A DNA stretch of 64,000 nucleotides from Hydractinia symbiolongicarpus. Lineage: Eukaryota; Cnidaria; Hydrozoa; Anthoathecata; Hydractiniidae. The position numbers were made by a program, and so were the translations under genes. Position 1 is the stretch's first letter. Every line of letters begins with the position of its first letter. The stretch lies in the NCBI RefSeq assembly GCF_029227915.1, contig NC_079881.1:32031501-32095500 (forward strand), written 5' to 3'. The notes beneath the pieces were generated by a model, which searched no databases, was not told the origin of the DNA, and saw nothing but the letters and a program-made list of their open reading frames with translations. Positions 49,596 through 63,163 of this stretch are shown piece by piece.

Positions 49596-51505
49596 TAAAT
49601 AAAGAGCTAACACAGCGCACAATGTAATTACTGAGTTCTGGCAATCATGCCAAGGTAACAAGAATGTTAATTCTTGGAGTTCAATTGTCTCAATTACCAC
49701 TTTAATAAGGTCAAAGATCAAAATCAGTTCCATTAGGTCCCACGTTCAATCGTTTCACTGTTCAAAGGAATGCAACCTAGTAGTAACGGAAAAATATCGC
49801 TAAGTACATGTTGGTACAAATATGTGACTCTACCGTTGTAACTCAAACGGACTGATACCGTTAGAAAGTCAATGATATGTTGTTTTTGAAACTGTCTGTA
49901 TTTCTTCAGGGTGCGCTGACGGATAGGAGTAGTCTCACAGTAAGAATGACTAATTGATCTACATTTGTAAATAAAGGGCTAACCAGCGTCCTTTGTAACT
50001 GCAGAGTTCCAGCATTCATCCCAAAGTAACAAGAATGTTAATTCTTGGAGTTCAATTGTCTCATTTACCACATTTATAAGGTCAAAGTCCAACATCAGTT
50101 CAATTAGGTCCCACGTTCAATCTTTTCACTGTTAAAAGGAATGCAACCTAGTAGTAACGGAATAATATCGCTAAGTACATGTTGGTACGAATATGTGACT
50201 CAACCGTTGTAACTCAAACGGACTGATACCGTAAGAAAGTCAATGAAATGTAGTTTTCGAAACTGTCTCCATTTCTTCAGCGTGCGTTAATGGTTAGGAT
50301 TAGTCCCAGAGTAAAAAAGACTCATTGATCTAAATTTGTAAATAAAGAGCTAACACAGCGCGCAGTGTAAATACTGAGTTCCGGCAATCGTGCCAACGTA
50401 ACAAGAATGTTATTTCTTGGATTCCAATTGCCTCATTTACCATATTTATAAGGTCAAAGACCAAAGTCAGTTCCATTAGGTCACACGATCAATATTTTGA
50501 CTGTTAAAAGCAATGCAACCTAGCAATAACGGAAATTATTGCTAAATAAATGTTGGTACGAATATGTGACTCAACCGTTGTAACTCAAACGGACTGATAA
50601 CGTTAGAAAGCCAATGAAATGTAGTTTTCGAAACTGTCTCTATTTTTTCCGCGCGCTAACGGCTAGGATAAGTCTCAGAGTGAAAACGACTCCTTGATCT
50701 AAATTTGTAAATAAAGAGCTAACACAGCGCACAATGTAATTACTGAGTTCTGGCAATCATGCCAAGGTAACAAGAATGTTAATTCTTGGAGTTCAATTGT
50801 CTCAATTACCACATTTATAAGGTCAAAGTCCAAAATCAGTTCAATTAGGTCCCACGGTCAATCGTTTCACTGTTAAAAGCAATGCAACCTATTAATATGG
50901 GAAAAATATCGCTAAACACACGGTGTTACGAATTGGTGACGCGACCGTTGTAACTCAAACGGACTGATACCGTTAGAAAATCAATGAAATATAGTTTTCG
51001 AAACTCTTTCTAGTTCCTCAGGCCGCGCTAACGGCTAGGATAAGTCTCACAGTATGAATGAGTCATTGATCTACATTTGTAAATAAAGAGCTAATACAGT
51101 GTCCAGTGTAACTGCGGAGTTCCAGCATTCATGCCAAAGTAAGAAGAATGTTAATTCTTGGAGTTCAATTGTCTGAATTACCACATTTATAAGGTCAAAG
51201 AACAAAATCAGTTCAATTAGGTCCCACGTTCAATCGTTTCACTGTTAAAAGGAATGCAACCTAGTAGTAACGGAAAAATATCGCTAAGTACATGTTGGTA
51301 CGAATATGTGACTCAACCGTTGTAACTCAAACGGACTGATACCGTTAGAAAGTCAATGAAATGTAATTTTCGAAACTGTCTCTATTTCTTCTGCGCGCTA
51401 ACGGCTAGGATAAGAAACAGAGTAAAAACCACTCCTTGATCTAAATTTGTAAATAAAGAGCTAACACAGCGCACAATGTAATTACTGAGCTCTGGCAATC
51501 ATGCC
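49596..51505 (+). repeat. HOR ~2325 bp, copy 2
   Basis: Partner of 47279-49180. It ends at CAATCATGCCA in monomer 51340, where copy 1 continues into the 101-bp internal duplication. A third, more distant set of the same monomers lies at 56270-57830. Confidence 0.9.
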
Positions 51506-52080
51506 AAGGTAACAAGAAGGTTAAATTTTGGAGTTCAATTGTCTCATTTACCACATTTATAAGGTCAAAGACCAACATCAGTTCAATTAGGTCCCACGTT
51601 CAATCGTTTCACTGTTTAAAGGAATGCAACCTAGTAGTAACGGAAAGATATCGCTAAGCACTTGTTGGTACGAATATGTGACTCAACTGTTGTAACTCAA
51701 ACGGACTGATACCCTTACAAAGTCAATGAAATATAGTTTTCGAAACTGTCCCTAGTTCTTCAGGTCGCGCTAACGGCTAGGATAAGTCTCATAGTATAAA
51801 TGACTCATTGATCTACATTTGTAAATAAGAGTTAACACAGTGTCCCGTGTGACTGCAGAGTTCCAGCATTCATGCCAAAGGAAGAAGAATGTTAATTCTT
51901 GGAGTGCAATCGTCTCATTTACCACATTTATAAGGTCAAAGTTCAAAATCAGTTCAATTTGATCCCACGGTCAATCGTTTCACTGTTAAAAGGAATGCAA
52001 CCTAGTAATAACGGAAAATTATCGCTAAATACATGTTGGTACGAATATGTGACTCAACGGTTGTATCTCAAACGGACTGA

Positions 52081-53193
52081 TACCGTTAGAAAGTAAATGA
52101 TATGTTGTTTTTGAAACTGTCTCTATTTCTTCAGGGCGCGCTGACGGATAGGAGTAGTCTCCCAGTAAGAATGACTAATTGATTTACATTTGTAAATAAA
52201 GGGCTAACCAGCGTCCTGTCTAACTGCAGAGTTCCAGCATTCATGCCAAAGTAACAAGAATGTTAATTCTTGGAGTTCAATTGTCTCATTTACCACATTT
52301 ATAAGGTCAAAGTCCAAAATCAGTTGAATTAGGTCCCACGGTCAATCGTTTCACTGTTAAAAGCAATGCAACCTAGTAATATGGGAAAAATATCGCTAAA
52401 TACACGGTGTTACGAATTGGTGACGCGACCGTTGTAACTCAAACGGACTGATACCGTTAGAAAATCAATGAAATATAGTTTTCGAAACTCTTTCTAGTTC
52501 CTCTGGTCGCGCTAACGGCTAGGATAAGTCTCACAGTATGAATGAGTCATTGATCTACATTTGTAAATAAAGAGCTAATACAGTGTCCAGTGTAACTGCG
52601 GAGTTCCAGCATTCATGCCAAAGTAAGAAGAATGTTAATTCTTGGAGTTCAATCGTCTCAATTACCACATTTAGAAGGTCAAAGTCCAAAATCAGTGCAA
52701 TTAGATCCCACGGTCAATCGTTTCACTGTTAAAAGCAATGCTACCTAGTAATAAAAGAAAAATTTCGCTATATACATCTTGGTACGAATATGTGACGCAA
52801 TCATTGTAAATCAAACAGATGGATTCCATTAGAAAGTCAATGAAATGTAGTTTTCGAAACTGTCTCTATTTCTTCCGCGCGCTAACGGCTAGGATAAGAA
52901 ACAGAGTAAAAACGACTCCTTGAGCTAAATTTGTAAATAAAGAGCTAACACAGCGCACAATGTAATTACTGAGTTCTGGCAATCATGCCAAGGTAACAAG
53001 AATGTTAAATTTTAGAGTTCAATTGTCTCATTTACCACATTTATAAGGTCAAAGTCCAACACCAGTTCAATTAGGTCCCACGTTCAATCGTTTCACTGTT
53101 AAAAGGAATGCAATCTAGTAGTAACGGAAAAATATCGCTAAGTACTTGTTTGTACGAATATGTGACTCAACTGTTGTAACTCAAGCGGACTGA
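52081..53193 (+). repeat. Trimer HOR 1113 bp, copy 1
   Basis: Monomers 52081, 52452 and 52824. The next copy is at 53194. Shared marks are GTCTCCCAGTAAGAA, GCGTCCTGTCTAACTG, GTTCCTCTGGTCGCG and CTAGTAATAAAAG. Confidence 0.87.
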
Positions 53194-53873
53194 TACCGTT
53201 AGAAAGTCAATGATATTTTGTTTTTGAAACTGTCTCTATTTCTTCAGGGCGCGCTGACGGATAGGAGTAGTCTCCCAGTAAGAAGGACTAATTGATCTAC
53301 ATTTGTAAATAAAGGGCTAACCAGCGTCCTGTCTAACTGCAGAGTTCCAGCATTCATGCCAAAGTAACAAGAATGTTAATTCTTGGAGTTCAATTGTCTC
53401 ATTTACCACATTTATAAGGTCAAAGTCCAAAATCAGTTCAATTAGGTCCCACGGTCAATCGTTTCACTGTTAAAAGCAATGCAACCTAGTAATATGGGAA
53501 AAATATCGCTAAATACACGATGTTACGAATTGGTGACGCGACCGTTGTAACTCAAACGGACTGATACCGTTAGAAAATCAATGAAATATAGTTTTAGAAA
53601 CTCTTTCTAGTTCCTCTGGTCGCGCTAACGGCTAGGATAAGTCTCGCAGTATGAATGAGTCATTGATCTACATTTGTAAATAAAGACCTAATACAGTGTC
53701 CAGTGTAACTGCGGAGTTCCAGCATTCATGCCAAAGTAAGAAGAATGTTAATTCTTGGAGTTCAATCGTCTCATTTACCACATTTATAAGGTCAAAGTCC
53801 AAAATCAGTTCAATTAGATCCCACGGTCAATCGTTTCACTGTTAAAAGCAATGCTACCTAGTAATAAAAGAAA
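53194..53873 (+). repeat. Trimer HOR 1113 bp, copy 2, partial
   Basis: It follows 52081-52760 and diverges after AATAAAAGAAAAAT, where copy 1 reads TTCGCTATATACATC and this copy reads ATCGCTAAATACATG. Confidence 0.86.
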
Positions 53874-53936
53874 AATATCGCTAAATACATGTTGGTACGA
53901 ATATGTGACTCAACCTTTATAACTCAAACGGACTTA

Positions 53937-54680
53937 TACCGTTAGAAAGTCAATGAAATATAGTTTTCGAAACTGTGTCTAGTTTTTCAGGTCGCGCTAA
54001 CGGCTAGGATAAGTCTCACAGTATGAATGACTCAATTCTCTATATTTGTAAGAAAAGAGCTAACACAGTGTCCAGTGTAACTGCGGAGTTCAAGCATTCA
54101 TGCCAAAGTAAGAAGAATGTTAATTCTTTGAGTCCAATCGTTTCATTTACCACATTTATAAGGTCAAAGTCCAAAATCAGTTCAACTAGATCCCACGCTC
54201 AATCGTTTCACTCTTAAAAGGAATGCAACCTTGTAATAACGGAAAAATATCGCTAAATTAATATTGGTACGAATATGTGACCCAACCAATGTAACTCAAA
54301 CGGAGTGATACCGTTAGAAAGTCAATGAAATGTAGTTTTCGAAACTGTCTCTATTTCTTCAGCGCGCGCTAATGGCTAGGATTACTCCCATAGTAAAAAT
54401 GACTCTTTCATCTAAATTTGTAAATAACGAGCTAACACAGTTTCCAGTGTAAATACTGAGTTCCTGGAATCATGCCAACGTAACAAGAATTTTAATTCTT
54501 GGATTCCAATCGTCTCATTTACCACATTTATCGGGTCAAAGTCCGAAACCAGTTCAATTTGGTTTCACGATCAATCTTTTCACTGTTTAAAGCAATGCAA
54601 CCTAGTAATATCAAAAAAATATCGCTAAATACATGTTGGTACGAATATGTGACTCAACCGTTGTAACTCAAACGGACTTA
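53937..54680 (+). repeat. Dimer HOR 744 bp, copy 1
   Basis: Two monomers (53937 and 54309) form a unit repeated three times. Marks are GACTTATACCG, CTGTGTCTAGTTTTTCAGG, ATATTTGTAAGAAAAGAGC and CCAACCAATGTAACTC. Confidence 0.92.
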
Positions 54681-55424
54681 TACCGTTAGAAAGTCAATGG
54701 AATATAGTTTTCGAAACTGTGTCTAGTTTTTCAGGTCGCGCTAACGGCTAGGATAAGTCTCACAGTATGAATGACTCATTTCTCTATATTTGTAAGAAAA
54801 GAGCTAACACAGTGTCCAGTGTAACTGCAGAGTTCTAGAATTCATGCCAAAGTAAGAAGAATGTTAATTCTTTGAGTCCAATCGTTTCATTTACCACATT
54901 TATAAGGTCAAAGTCCAAAATCAGTTCAACTAGATCCCACGCTCAATCGTTTCACTCTTAAAAGGAATGCAACCTTGTAATAACGGAAAAATATCGCTAA
55001 ATTAATATTGGTACAAATATGTGACCCAACCAATGTAACTCAAACGGAGTGATACCGTTAGAAAGTCAATGAAATGTAGTTTTCGAAACTGTCTCTATTT
55101 CTTCAGCGCGCGCTAATGGCTAGGATTACTCCCATAGTAAAAATGACTCTTTCATCTAAATTTGTAAATAACGAGCTAACACAGTTTCCAGTGTAAATAC
55201 TGAGTTCCTGGAATCATGCCAACGTAACAAGAATTTTAATTCTTTGATTCCAATCGTCTCATTTACCACATTTATCGGGTCAAAGTCCGAAACCAGTTTA
55301 ATTTGGTCTCACGATCAATCTTTTCTCTGTTTAAAGCAATGCAACCTAGTAATATCAAAAAAATATCGCTAAATACATGTTGGTACGAATATGTGACTCA
55401 ACCGTTGTAACTCAAACGGACTTA
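54681..55424 (+). repeat. Dimer HOR 744 bp, copy 2
   Basis: Monomers 54681 and 55053. It differs from copy 1 at a few bases, such as CATTTCTC for CAATTCTC, GAGTTCTAGAATTC for GAGTTCAAGCATTC, and GGTCTCACG for GGTTTCACG. Confidence 0.92.
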
Positions 55425-55823
55425 TACCGTTAGAAAGTCAATGAAATATAGTTTTCGAAACTGTGTCTAGTTTTTCAGGTCGCGCTAACGGCTAGGATAA
55501 GTCTCACAGTATGAATGACTCATTTCTCTATATTTGTAAGAAAAGAGCTAACACAGTGTCCAGTGTAACTGCGGAGTTCAAGCATTCATGCCAAAGTAAG
55601 AAGAATGTTAATTCTTTGAGTCCAATCGTTTCATTTACCACATTTATAAGGTCAAAGTCCAAAATCAGTTCAACTAGATCCCACGCTCAATCGTTTCACT
55701 CTTAAAAGGAATGCAACCTTGTAATAACGGAAAAAAATCGCTAAATTAATATTGGTACAAATATGTGACCCAACCAATGTAACTCAAACGGAGTGATACC
55801 GTTAGAAAGTCAATGAAATATAG
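55425..55823 (+). repeat. Dimer HOR 744 bp, copy 3, truncated
   Basis: Monomer 55425 and the first bases of 55797 continue the pattern. It then changes to AAATATAGTTTTCAAAACTG, which is shared with monomer 47167. Confidence 0.88.
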
Positions 55824-56269
55824 TTTTCAAAACTGTCTTTAGTTTTTCAGGTCACGCTAACGGCTAGGATAAGTCTCACAGTATGATTGACTCATTGATC
55901 TACAATTGTAAATAAAGAGCTAACACAGTGTCCAGTGTAACTGCGGAGTTCCAGAATTCATGTCAAAGAAAGAAAAATGTTAATTCTTGGAGTCCAATCG
56001 TCTCATTTACTATATTTATAAGGTCAAAGACAAAAATCACTTCCATTTTTTCCGGCAATCATGCCAACGTAACAACAATGTTACTTCTTGGATTCCAAGT
56101 GCCTCATTTACCATATTTATAAGGTCAAAGATCAAAATCAGTTCCATTAGGTCCCACGTTCAATCGTTGCTCTGTTAAAAGGAATGCAACCTAGTAGTAA
56201 CGGAAAAATATCGCTAAGTACATGTTGGTACAAATATGTGACTCAACCGTTGTAACTCAAACGGACTGA
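55797..56269 (+). repeat. 473-bp monomer with the same internal seam
   Basis: It carries CACTTCCATTTTTTCCGG and the following CAACGTAACAACAATG, matching the seam of 49015-49485 apart from T/C. The sequence upstream of the seam differs from that unit (CCAGAATTCATGTCAAAG), so the seam sits in two backgrounds. Confidence 0.9.
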
Positions 56270-57753
56270 TACCGTTAGAAAGTCAATGATATGTTGTTTT
56301 TGAAACTGTCTGTATTTCTTCAGGGCGCGCTGACGGATAGGAGTAGTCTCACAGTAAGAAGGACTAATTGATCTACATTTGTAAATAAAGGGCTAACCAG
56401 CGTCCTGTGTAACTGCAGAGTTCCAGCATTCATCCCAAAGTAACAAGAATGTTAATTCTTGGAGTTCAATTGTCTCATTTACCACATTTATAAGGTCAAA
56501 GTCCAACATCAGTTCAATTAGGTCCCACGTTCAGCCTTTTCACTGTTAAAAGGAATGCAACCTAGTAGTAACGGAATAATATCGCTAAGTACATATTGGT
56601 ACGAATATGTGACTCAACCGTTGTAACTCAAACGGACTGATACCGTAAAAAAGTCAATGAAATGTAGTTTTCGAAACTGTCTCCATTTCTTCAGCGCGCG
56701 CTAATGGTTAGGATTAATCCCAGAGTAAAATTGACTCATTGATCTAAATTTGTAAATAAAGAGCTAACACAGCGCGCAGTGTAAATACTGAGTTCCGGCA
56801 ATCGTGCCAACGTAACAAGAATGTTATTTCTTGGATTCCAAGTGCCTCATTTACCATATTTATAAGGTCAAAGACCAAAATCAGTTCCATTAGGTCACAC
56901 GATCACTCTTTTCACTGTTAAAAGCAATGCAACCTAGCAATAACGGAAAAATATCGCTAATAAAATGTTGGTACGAATATGTGACTCAACCGTTGTAACT
57001 CAAACGGACTGATAACGTTAGAAAGCCAATGAAATGTAGTTTTCGAAACTGTCTTTATTTCTTCCGCGCGCTAACAGCTAGGATAAGTCCCAGAGTGAAA
57101 ACCACTCCTTGATCTAAATTTGTAAATAAAGAGCTAACGCAGCGCACAATGTAATTACTGAGTTCTGGCAATCATGCCAAGATAACAAGAATGTTAATTC
57201 TTGGAGTTCAATTGTCTCCATTACCACATTTATATGGTCAAAGATCAAAATCAGTTCCATTAGGTCCCACGTTCAATCGTTTCACTGTTAAAAGGAATGC
57301 AACCTAGTAGTAACGGAAATATATCGCTAAGTACATGTTGGTACAAATATGTGACCCAACCGTTGTAACTCAAACGGACTGATACCGTTAGAAAGTCAAT
57401 GATATGTTGTTTTTGAAACTGTCTGTATTTCTTCAGGGCGCGCTGACGGATAGGAGTAGTCTCACAGTAAGAATGACTAATTAATCTACATTTGTAAATA
57501 AAGGGCTAACCAGCGTCCTGTGTACCTGCAGAGTTCCAGCATTCATCCCAAAGTAACAAGAATGTTAATTCTTGGAGTTCAATTGTCTCATTTACCACAT
57601 TTATAAGGTCAAAGTCCAACATCAGTTCAATTAGGTCCCACGTTCAATCTTTTCACTGTTAAAAGGAATGCAACCTAGTAGTAACGGAATAATATCGCTA
57701 AGTACATGTTGGTACGAATATGTGACTCAACCGTTGTAACTCAAACGGACTGA

Positions 57754-57970
57754 TACCGTAAGAAAGTCAATGAAATGTAGTTTTCGAAACTGTCTCCATT
57801 TCTTCAGCGCGCGCTAATGGTTAGGATTAGTCCTAAAGTCAGTTCCATTAGGTCACACGATCAATATTTTGACTGTTAAAAGGAATGCAACCTAGCAATA
57901 ACAGAAAAATATCGCTATATACATCTTGGTACGAATATGTGACGCAATTGTTGTAAATCAAACAGATAAA
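57754..57970 (+). repeat. 217-bp truncated monomer
   Basis: GGTTAGGATTAGTCC (ending near 57832) is joined directly to TAAAGTCAGTTCCATTAGG, removing about 155 bp from the middle, including the AATAAA, hairpin and DR1 motifs. The downstream side matches monomers 47902 and 50227. It is the shortest unit in the window. Confidence 0.9.
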
Positions 57971-60900
57971 ATCCATTAGAAAGTCAATGAAATGTAGTTT
58001 TCGAAACTGTCTCTATTTCTTCTGCCCGCTAACGGCTAGGATAAGAAACAGAGTAAAAACCACTCCTTGATCTAAATTTGTAACTAAAGAGCTAACACAG
58101 CGCACAATGTAATTACTGAGTTCTGGCAATCATGCCAAGGTAAAGAGAATGTTAAATTTTGGAGTTCAATTGTCTCATTTACTACATTTATAAGTTCAAA
58201 GTCCAACATCAGTTCAATTAGGTCCCACGTTCAATCGTTTCACTGTTAAAAGGAATGCAACCTAGTAGTAACGGAAAGATATCGCTACGTACATGTTGGT
58301 ACGAATATGTGACTTAACCGTTGTAACTCAAACGGACTGATACCGTTAGAAAGTCAATGATATGTTGTTTTTGAAACTGTCTCTCTTTCTTCAGGGCGCG
58401 CTGACGGATAGAAGTATAGTCTCACAGTAAGAATGACTAATTGATCTACATTTGTAAATAAGGGCTAACCAGCGTCCTTTGTAACTGCAGAGTTCCAGCA
58501 TTCATGCCAAAGTAACAAGAATGTTAATTCTTGGAGTTCAATCGTCTCATTTACCACATTTGTAAGGTCAAAGTCCAAAATCAGTTCAATTAGATCCCAC
58601 GGTCAGTGGTTTCACTGTTAAAAGCAATGCTACCTGGTAACAACAGAAAAATATCGCTATATACATCTTGGTACGAATATGTGACGCAATCGTTGTAAAT
58701 CAAACAGATAGATTCCATTAGAAAGTCAATGAAATGTAGTTTTCGAAACTGTCTCTATTTCTTCTGCCCGCTAACGGCTAGGATAAGAAACAGAGTAAAA
58801 ACCACTCCTTGATCTAAATTTGTAAATAAAGAGCTAACACAGCGCACAATGTAATTACTGAGTTCTGGCAATCATGCCAAAGTTAAGAGAATGTTAAATT
58901 TTGGAGTTCAATTGTCTCATTTACCACATTTATAAGGTCAAAGTCCAACATCAGTTCAATTAGGTCCCACGTTCAATCGTTTCACTGTTAAAAGGAATGC
59001 AACCTAGTAGTAACGGAAAGATATCGCTAAGTACTTGTTGGTACGAATATGTGACTCAACTGTTGTAACTCAAACGGACTGATACCCTTACAAAGTCAAT
59101 GAAATTTAGTTTTCGAAACTGTCCCTAGTTCATCAGGTCGCGCTAACGGCTAGGGTAAGTCTCATAGTATGAATGACTCATTGATCTACATTTGTAAATA
59201 AAGAGTTAACACAGTGTCCCTTGTAACTGCAGAGTTCCAGCATTCATGCCAAAGGAAGAAGAATGTTAATTCTTGGAGTCCAATCGTCTCATTTACCACA
59301 TTTATAAGGTCAAAGTTCAAAATCAGTTCAATTAGATCCCACGGTCAAACGTTTCACTGTTAAAAGGAATGCAACCTAGTAATAACGGAAAAATATCGCT
59401 AAATACATGTTGGTACGAATATATGACTCACCGGTTGTAACTCAAACGGACTGATACCCTTACAAAGTCAATGAAATATAGTTTTCGAAACTGTCCCTAG
59501 TTCTTCAGGTCGCGCTAACGGCTAGGATAAGTCTCATAGTATAAATGACTCATTGATCTACATTTGTAAATAAGAGTTAACACAGTGTCCCGTGTGACTG
59601 CAGAGTTCCAGCATTCATGCCAAAGGAAGAAGAATGTTAATTCTTGGAGTCCAATCGTCTCATTTACCACATTTATAAGGTCAAAGTTCAAAATCAGTTC
59701 AATTTGATCCCACGGTCGATCGTTTCACTGTTAAAAGGAATGCAACCTAGTAATAACGGAAAAATATCGCTAAATACATGTTGGTACGAATATGTGACAC
59801 AACGGTTGTAACTCAAACGGACTGATACCGTTAGAAAGTCAATGAAATGTAGTTTTCGAAGCTGTCTCTATTTCTTCTGCCCGCTAACGGCTAGGATAAG
59901 AAACAGAGTAAAAACCACTCCTTGATCTTAATTTGTAAATAAAGAGCTAACACAGCGCACAATGTAATTACTGAGTTCTGGCAATCATGCAAAGTTAAAG
60001 AGAATGTTAAATTTTGGAGTTCAATTGTCTCATTTGCCACATTTATAAGGTCAAAGTCCAAAATCAGTTCAATTAGGTCACACGGTCAATCGTTTCACTG
60101 TTAAAAGCAATGCAACCTAGTAATATGGGAAAAATATCGCTAAATACACGGTGTTACGAATTGGTGACGCGACCGTTGTAACTCAAACGGACTGATACCG
60201 TTAGAAAATCAATGAAATATAGTTTTCGAAACTCTTTCTAGTTCCTCAGGTCGCGCTAACGGCTAGGATAAGTCTCACAGTATGAATGAGTCATTGATCT
60301 ACATTTGTAAATAAAGAGCTAATACAGTGTCCAGTGTAACTGCGGAGTTCCAGCATTCATGCCAAAGTAAGAAGAATGTTAATTCTTGGAGTTCAATTGT
60401 TTCAATTACCACATTTATAAGGTCAAAGTCCAACATCAGTTCAATTAGGTCCCACGTTCAATCGTTGCACTGTTAAAAGGAATGCAACCTTGTAGTAACG
60501 GAAAAATATCGCTAAGTACATGTTGGTACGAATATGTGACTCAACCGTTGTAACTCAAACGGATAGATTCCATTAGAAAGTCAATGAAATGTAGTTTTCG
60601 AAACTGTCTCTATTTCTTCTGCCCGCTAACGGCTAGGATAAGAAACAGAGTAAAAACCACTCCTTGATCTAAATTTTAAAATAAAGAGCTAACACAGCGC
60701 ACAATGTAATTACTGAATTCTGGCAATCATGCCAAGGTAAAGAGAATGTTAAATTTTGGAGTTCAATTGTCTCGTTTACCACATTTATAAGGTGAAAGTC
60801 CAACATCAGTTCAATTAGGTCCCACGTTCAATCGTTTCACTGTTAAAAGGAATGCAACCTAGTAGTAACGGAAAGATATCGCTAAGTAAATGTTGGTACG

Positions 60901-61307
60901 AATTTGTGACTCAACGGTTGTAACTCAAACGGACTGATACCGTTAGAAAGTCAATGAAATGTAATTTTCGAAACTGTCTCTATTTCTTCTGCGCGCTAAC
61001 GGCTGGGATAAGAAACAGAGTAAAAACCACTCCTTGATCTAAATTTGTAAATAAAGAGCTAACACAGCGCACAATGTAATTACTGAGTCCTGGCAATCAT
61101 GCCAAGGTAACAAGAATGTTAAATTTTGGATTACAATTGTCTCATTTTCCACATTTTTAAGGTCAAAGTCCAACATCAGTTCAATTAGGTCCCACGTTCA
61201 ATCGTTTCACTGTTAAAAGGAATGCAACCTAGTAGTAACGGAAAGATATCGCTAAGCACTTGTTGGTACGAATATGTGACGCAACTGTTGTAACTCAAAC
61301 GGAGTGA
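57971..61307 (+). repeat. Interleaved block D monomers with short recurring pairs
   Basis: Nine monomers (57971 to 60938). The TTCTGCCCGCTAACGG type recurs at 57971, 58713, 59826 and 60568. The TACCCTTACAAAGTC type is at 59083 and 59455 and again at 51710, 61308 and 63164. No clean tandem HOR is evident by eye. No gene is seen. Confidence 0.78.
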
Positions 61308-63163
61308 TACCCTTACAAAGTCAATGAAATATAGTTTTCGAAACTGTAACTAGTTCTTCATCTCGCGCTAACGGCTAGGATAAGTCTCATAGTATAAATG
61401 ACTCATTGATCTACATTTGTAAATAAGAGTTAACACAGTGTCCCGTGTGACTGCAGAGTTCCAGCATTCATGCCAAAGGAAGAAGAATGTTAATTCTTGG
61501 AGTCCAATCGTCTCATTTACCACATTTATAAGGTCAAAGTTCAAAATCAGTTCAATTTGATCCCACGGTCAATCGTTTCACTGTTAAAAGGAATGCAACC
61601 TAGTAATAACGGAAAAATATCGCTAAATACATGTTGGTACGAATATGTGACTCAACGGTTGTAACTCAAACGGACTGATACCGTTAGAAAGTCAATGATA
61701 TGTTGTTTTTGAAACTGTCTCTATTTCTTCAGGGCGCGCTGACGGATAGGAGTAGTCTCCCAGTAGGAATGACTAATTGATCTACATTTGTAAATAAAGG
61801 GCTAACCAGCGTCCTGTCTAACTGCAGAGTTTCAGCATTCATGCCAAAGTAACAAGAATGTTAATTCTTGGAGTTCAATTGTCTCATTTACCACATTTAT
61901 AAGGTCAAAGTCCAAAATCAGTTCAATTAGGTCCCACGGTCAATGGTTTCACTGTTAAAAGCAATGCAACCTAGTAATATGGGGAAAATATCGCTAAATA
62001 CACGGTGTTACGAATTGGTGACGCGACCGTTGTAACTCACACGCACTGATACCGTTAGAAAATCAATGAAATATAGTTTTCGAAACTCTTTCTAGTTCCT
62101 CAGGTCGCGCTAACGGCTAGGATAAGTCTCACAGTATGAATGAGTCATTGATCTACATTTGTAAATAAAAAGCTAATACAGTGTCCAGTGTAACTGCGGA
62201 GTTCCAGCATTCATGCCAAAGTAAGAAGAATGTTAATTCTTGGAGTTCAATCGTCTCATTTACCACATTTATAAGGTCAAAGTCCAAAATCAGTTCAATT
62301 AGATCCCACGGTCAATCGTTTCACTGTTAAAAGCAATGCTACCTAGTAATAACAGAAAAATTTCGCTATATACATCTTGGTACGAATATGTGACGCAATC
62401 GTTGTAAATCAAACAGATGGATTCCATTAGAAAGTCAATGAAATGTAGTTTTCGAAACTGTCTCTATTTCTTCCGCGCGCTAACGGCTAGGATAAGAAAC
62501 AGAGTAAAAACGACTCCTTCATCTAAATTTGTAAATAAAGAGCTAACACAGCGCACAATGTAATTACTGAGTTCTTGCAATCATGCCAAGGTAACAAGAA
62601 TGTTAAATTTTAGAGTTCAATTGTCTCATTTACCACATTTATAAGGTCAAAGTCCAACATCAGTTCAATTAGGTCCCACGTTCAATCGTTTCACTGTTAA
62701 AAGCAATGCAACCTAGTAATATGGGAAAAATATCGCTAAATACACGGTGTTACGAATTGGTGACGCGACCGTTGTAACTCAAACGGACTGATACCGTTAG
62801 AAAATCAATGAAATATAGTTTTCGAAACTCTTTCTAGTTCCTCAGGTCGCGCTAACGGCTAGGATAAGAAACAGAGTAAAAACCACTCCTTGATCTAAAT
62901 TTGTAAATAAAGAGCTAACACAGCGCACAATGTAATTACTGAGTTCTGGCAATCATGCCAAGGTAACAAGAATGTTAAATTTTGGAGTTCAATTGTCTCA
63001 TTTACCACATTTATAAGGTCAAAGTCCAACATCAGTTCAATTAGGTCCCACGTTCAATCGTTTCACTGTTAAAAGGAATGCAACCTAGTAGTAACGGAAA
63101 GATATCGCTAAGCACTTGTTGGTACGAATATGTGACTCAACTGTTGTAACTCAAACGGAGTGA
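61308..63163 (+). repeat. HOR 1856 bp (5 monomers), copy 1
   Basis: Monomers 61308, 61679, 62050, 62422 and 62792. The next copy starts at 63164. The first four also correspond in order to 51710, 52081, 52452 and 52824, 9598 bp upstream. Monomer 62792 is a hybrid: the GTTCCTCAGGTCGCG head is joined to a GATAAGAAACAGAG body. Confidence 0.9.

Noticed and set aside
19743-56178. Repeated short open frames of 60-73 codons on both strands (e.g. 19743-19925, 21006-21227, 41349-41570, 54023-54217)
   Set aside because: They recur at the same monomer position because the DNA repeats. Most that I checked open at TTG rather than ATG, and they show no domain or codon conservation beyond the DNA itself. 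They are ended by indels and stops in sister monomers.
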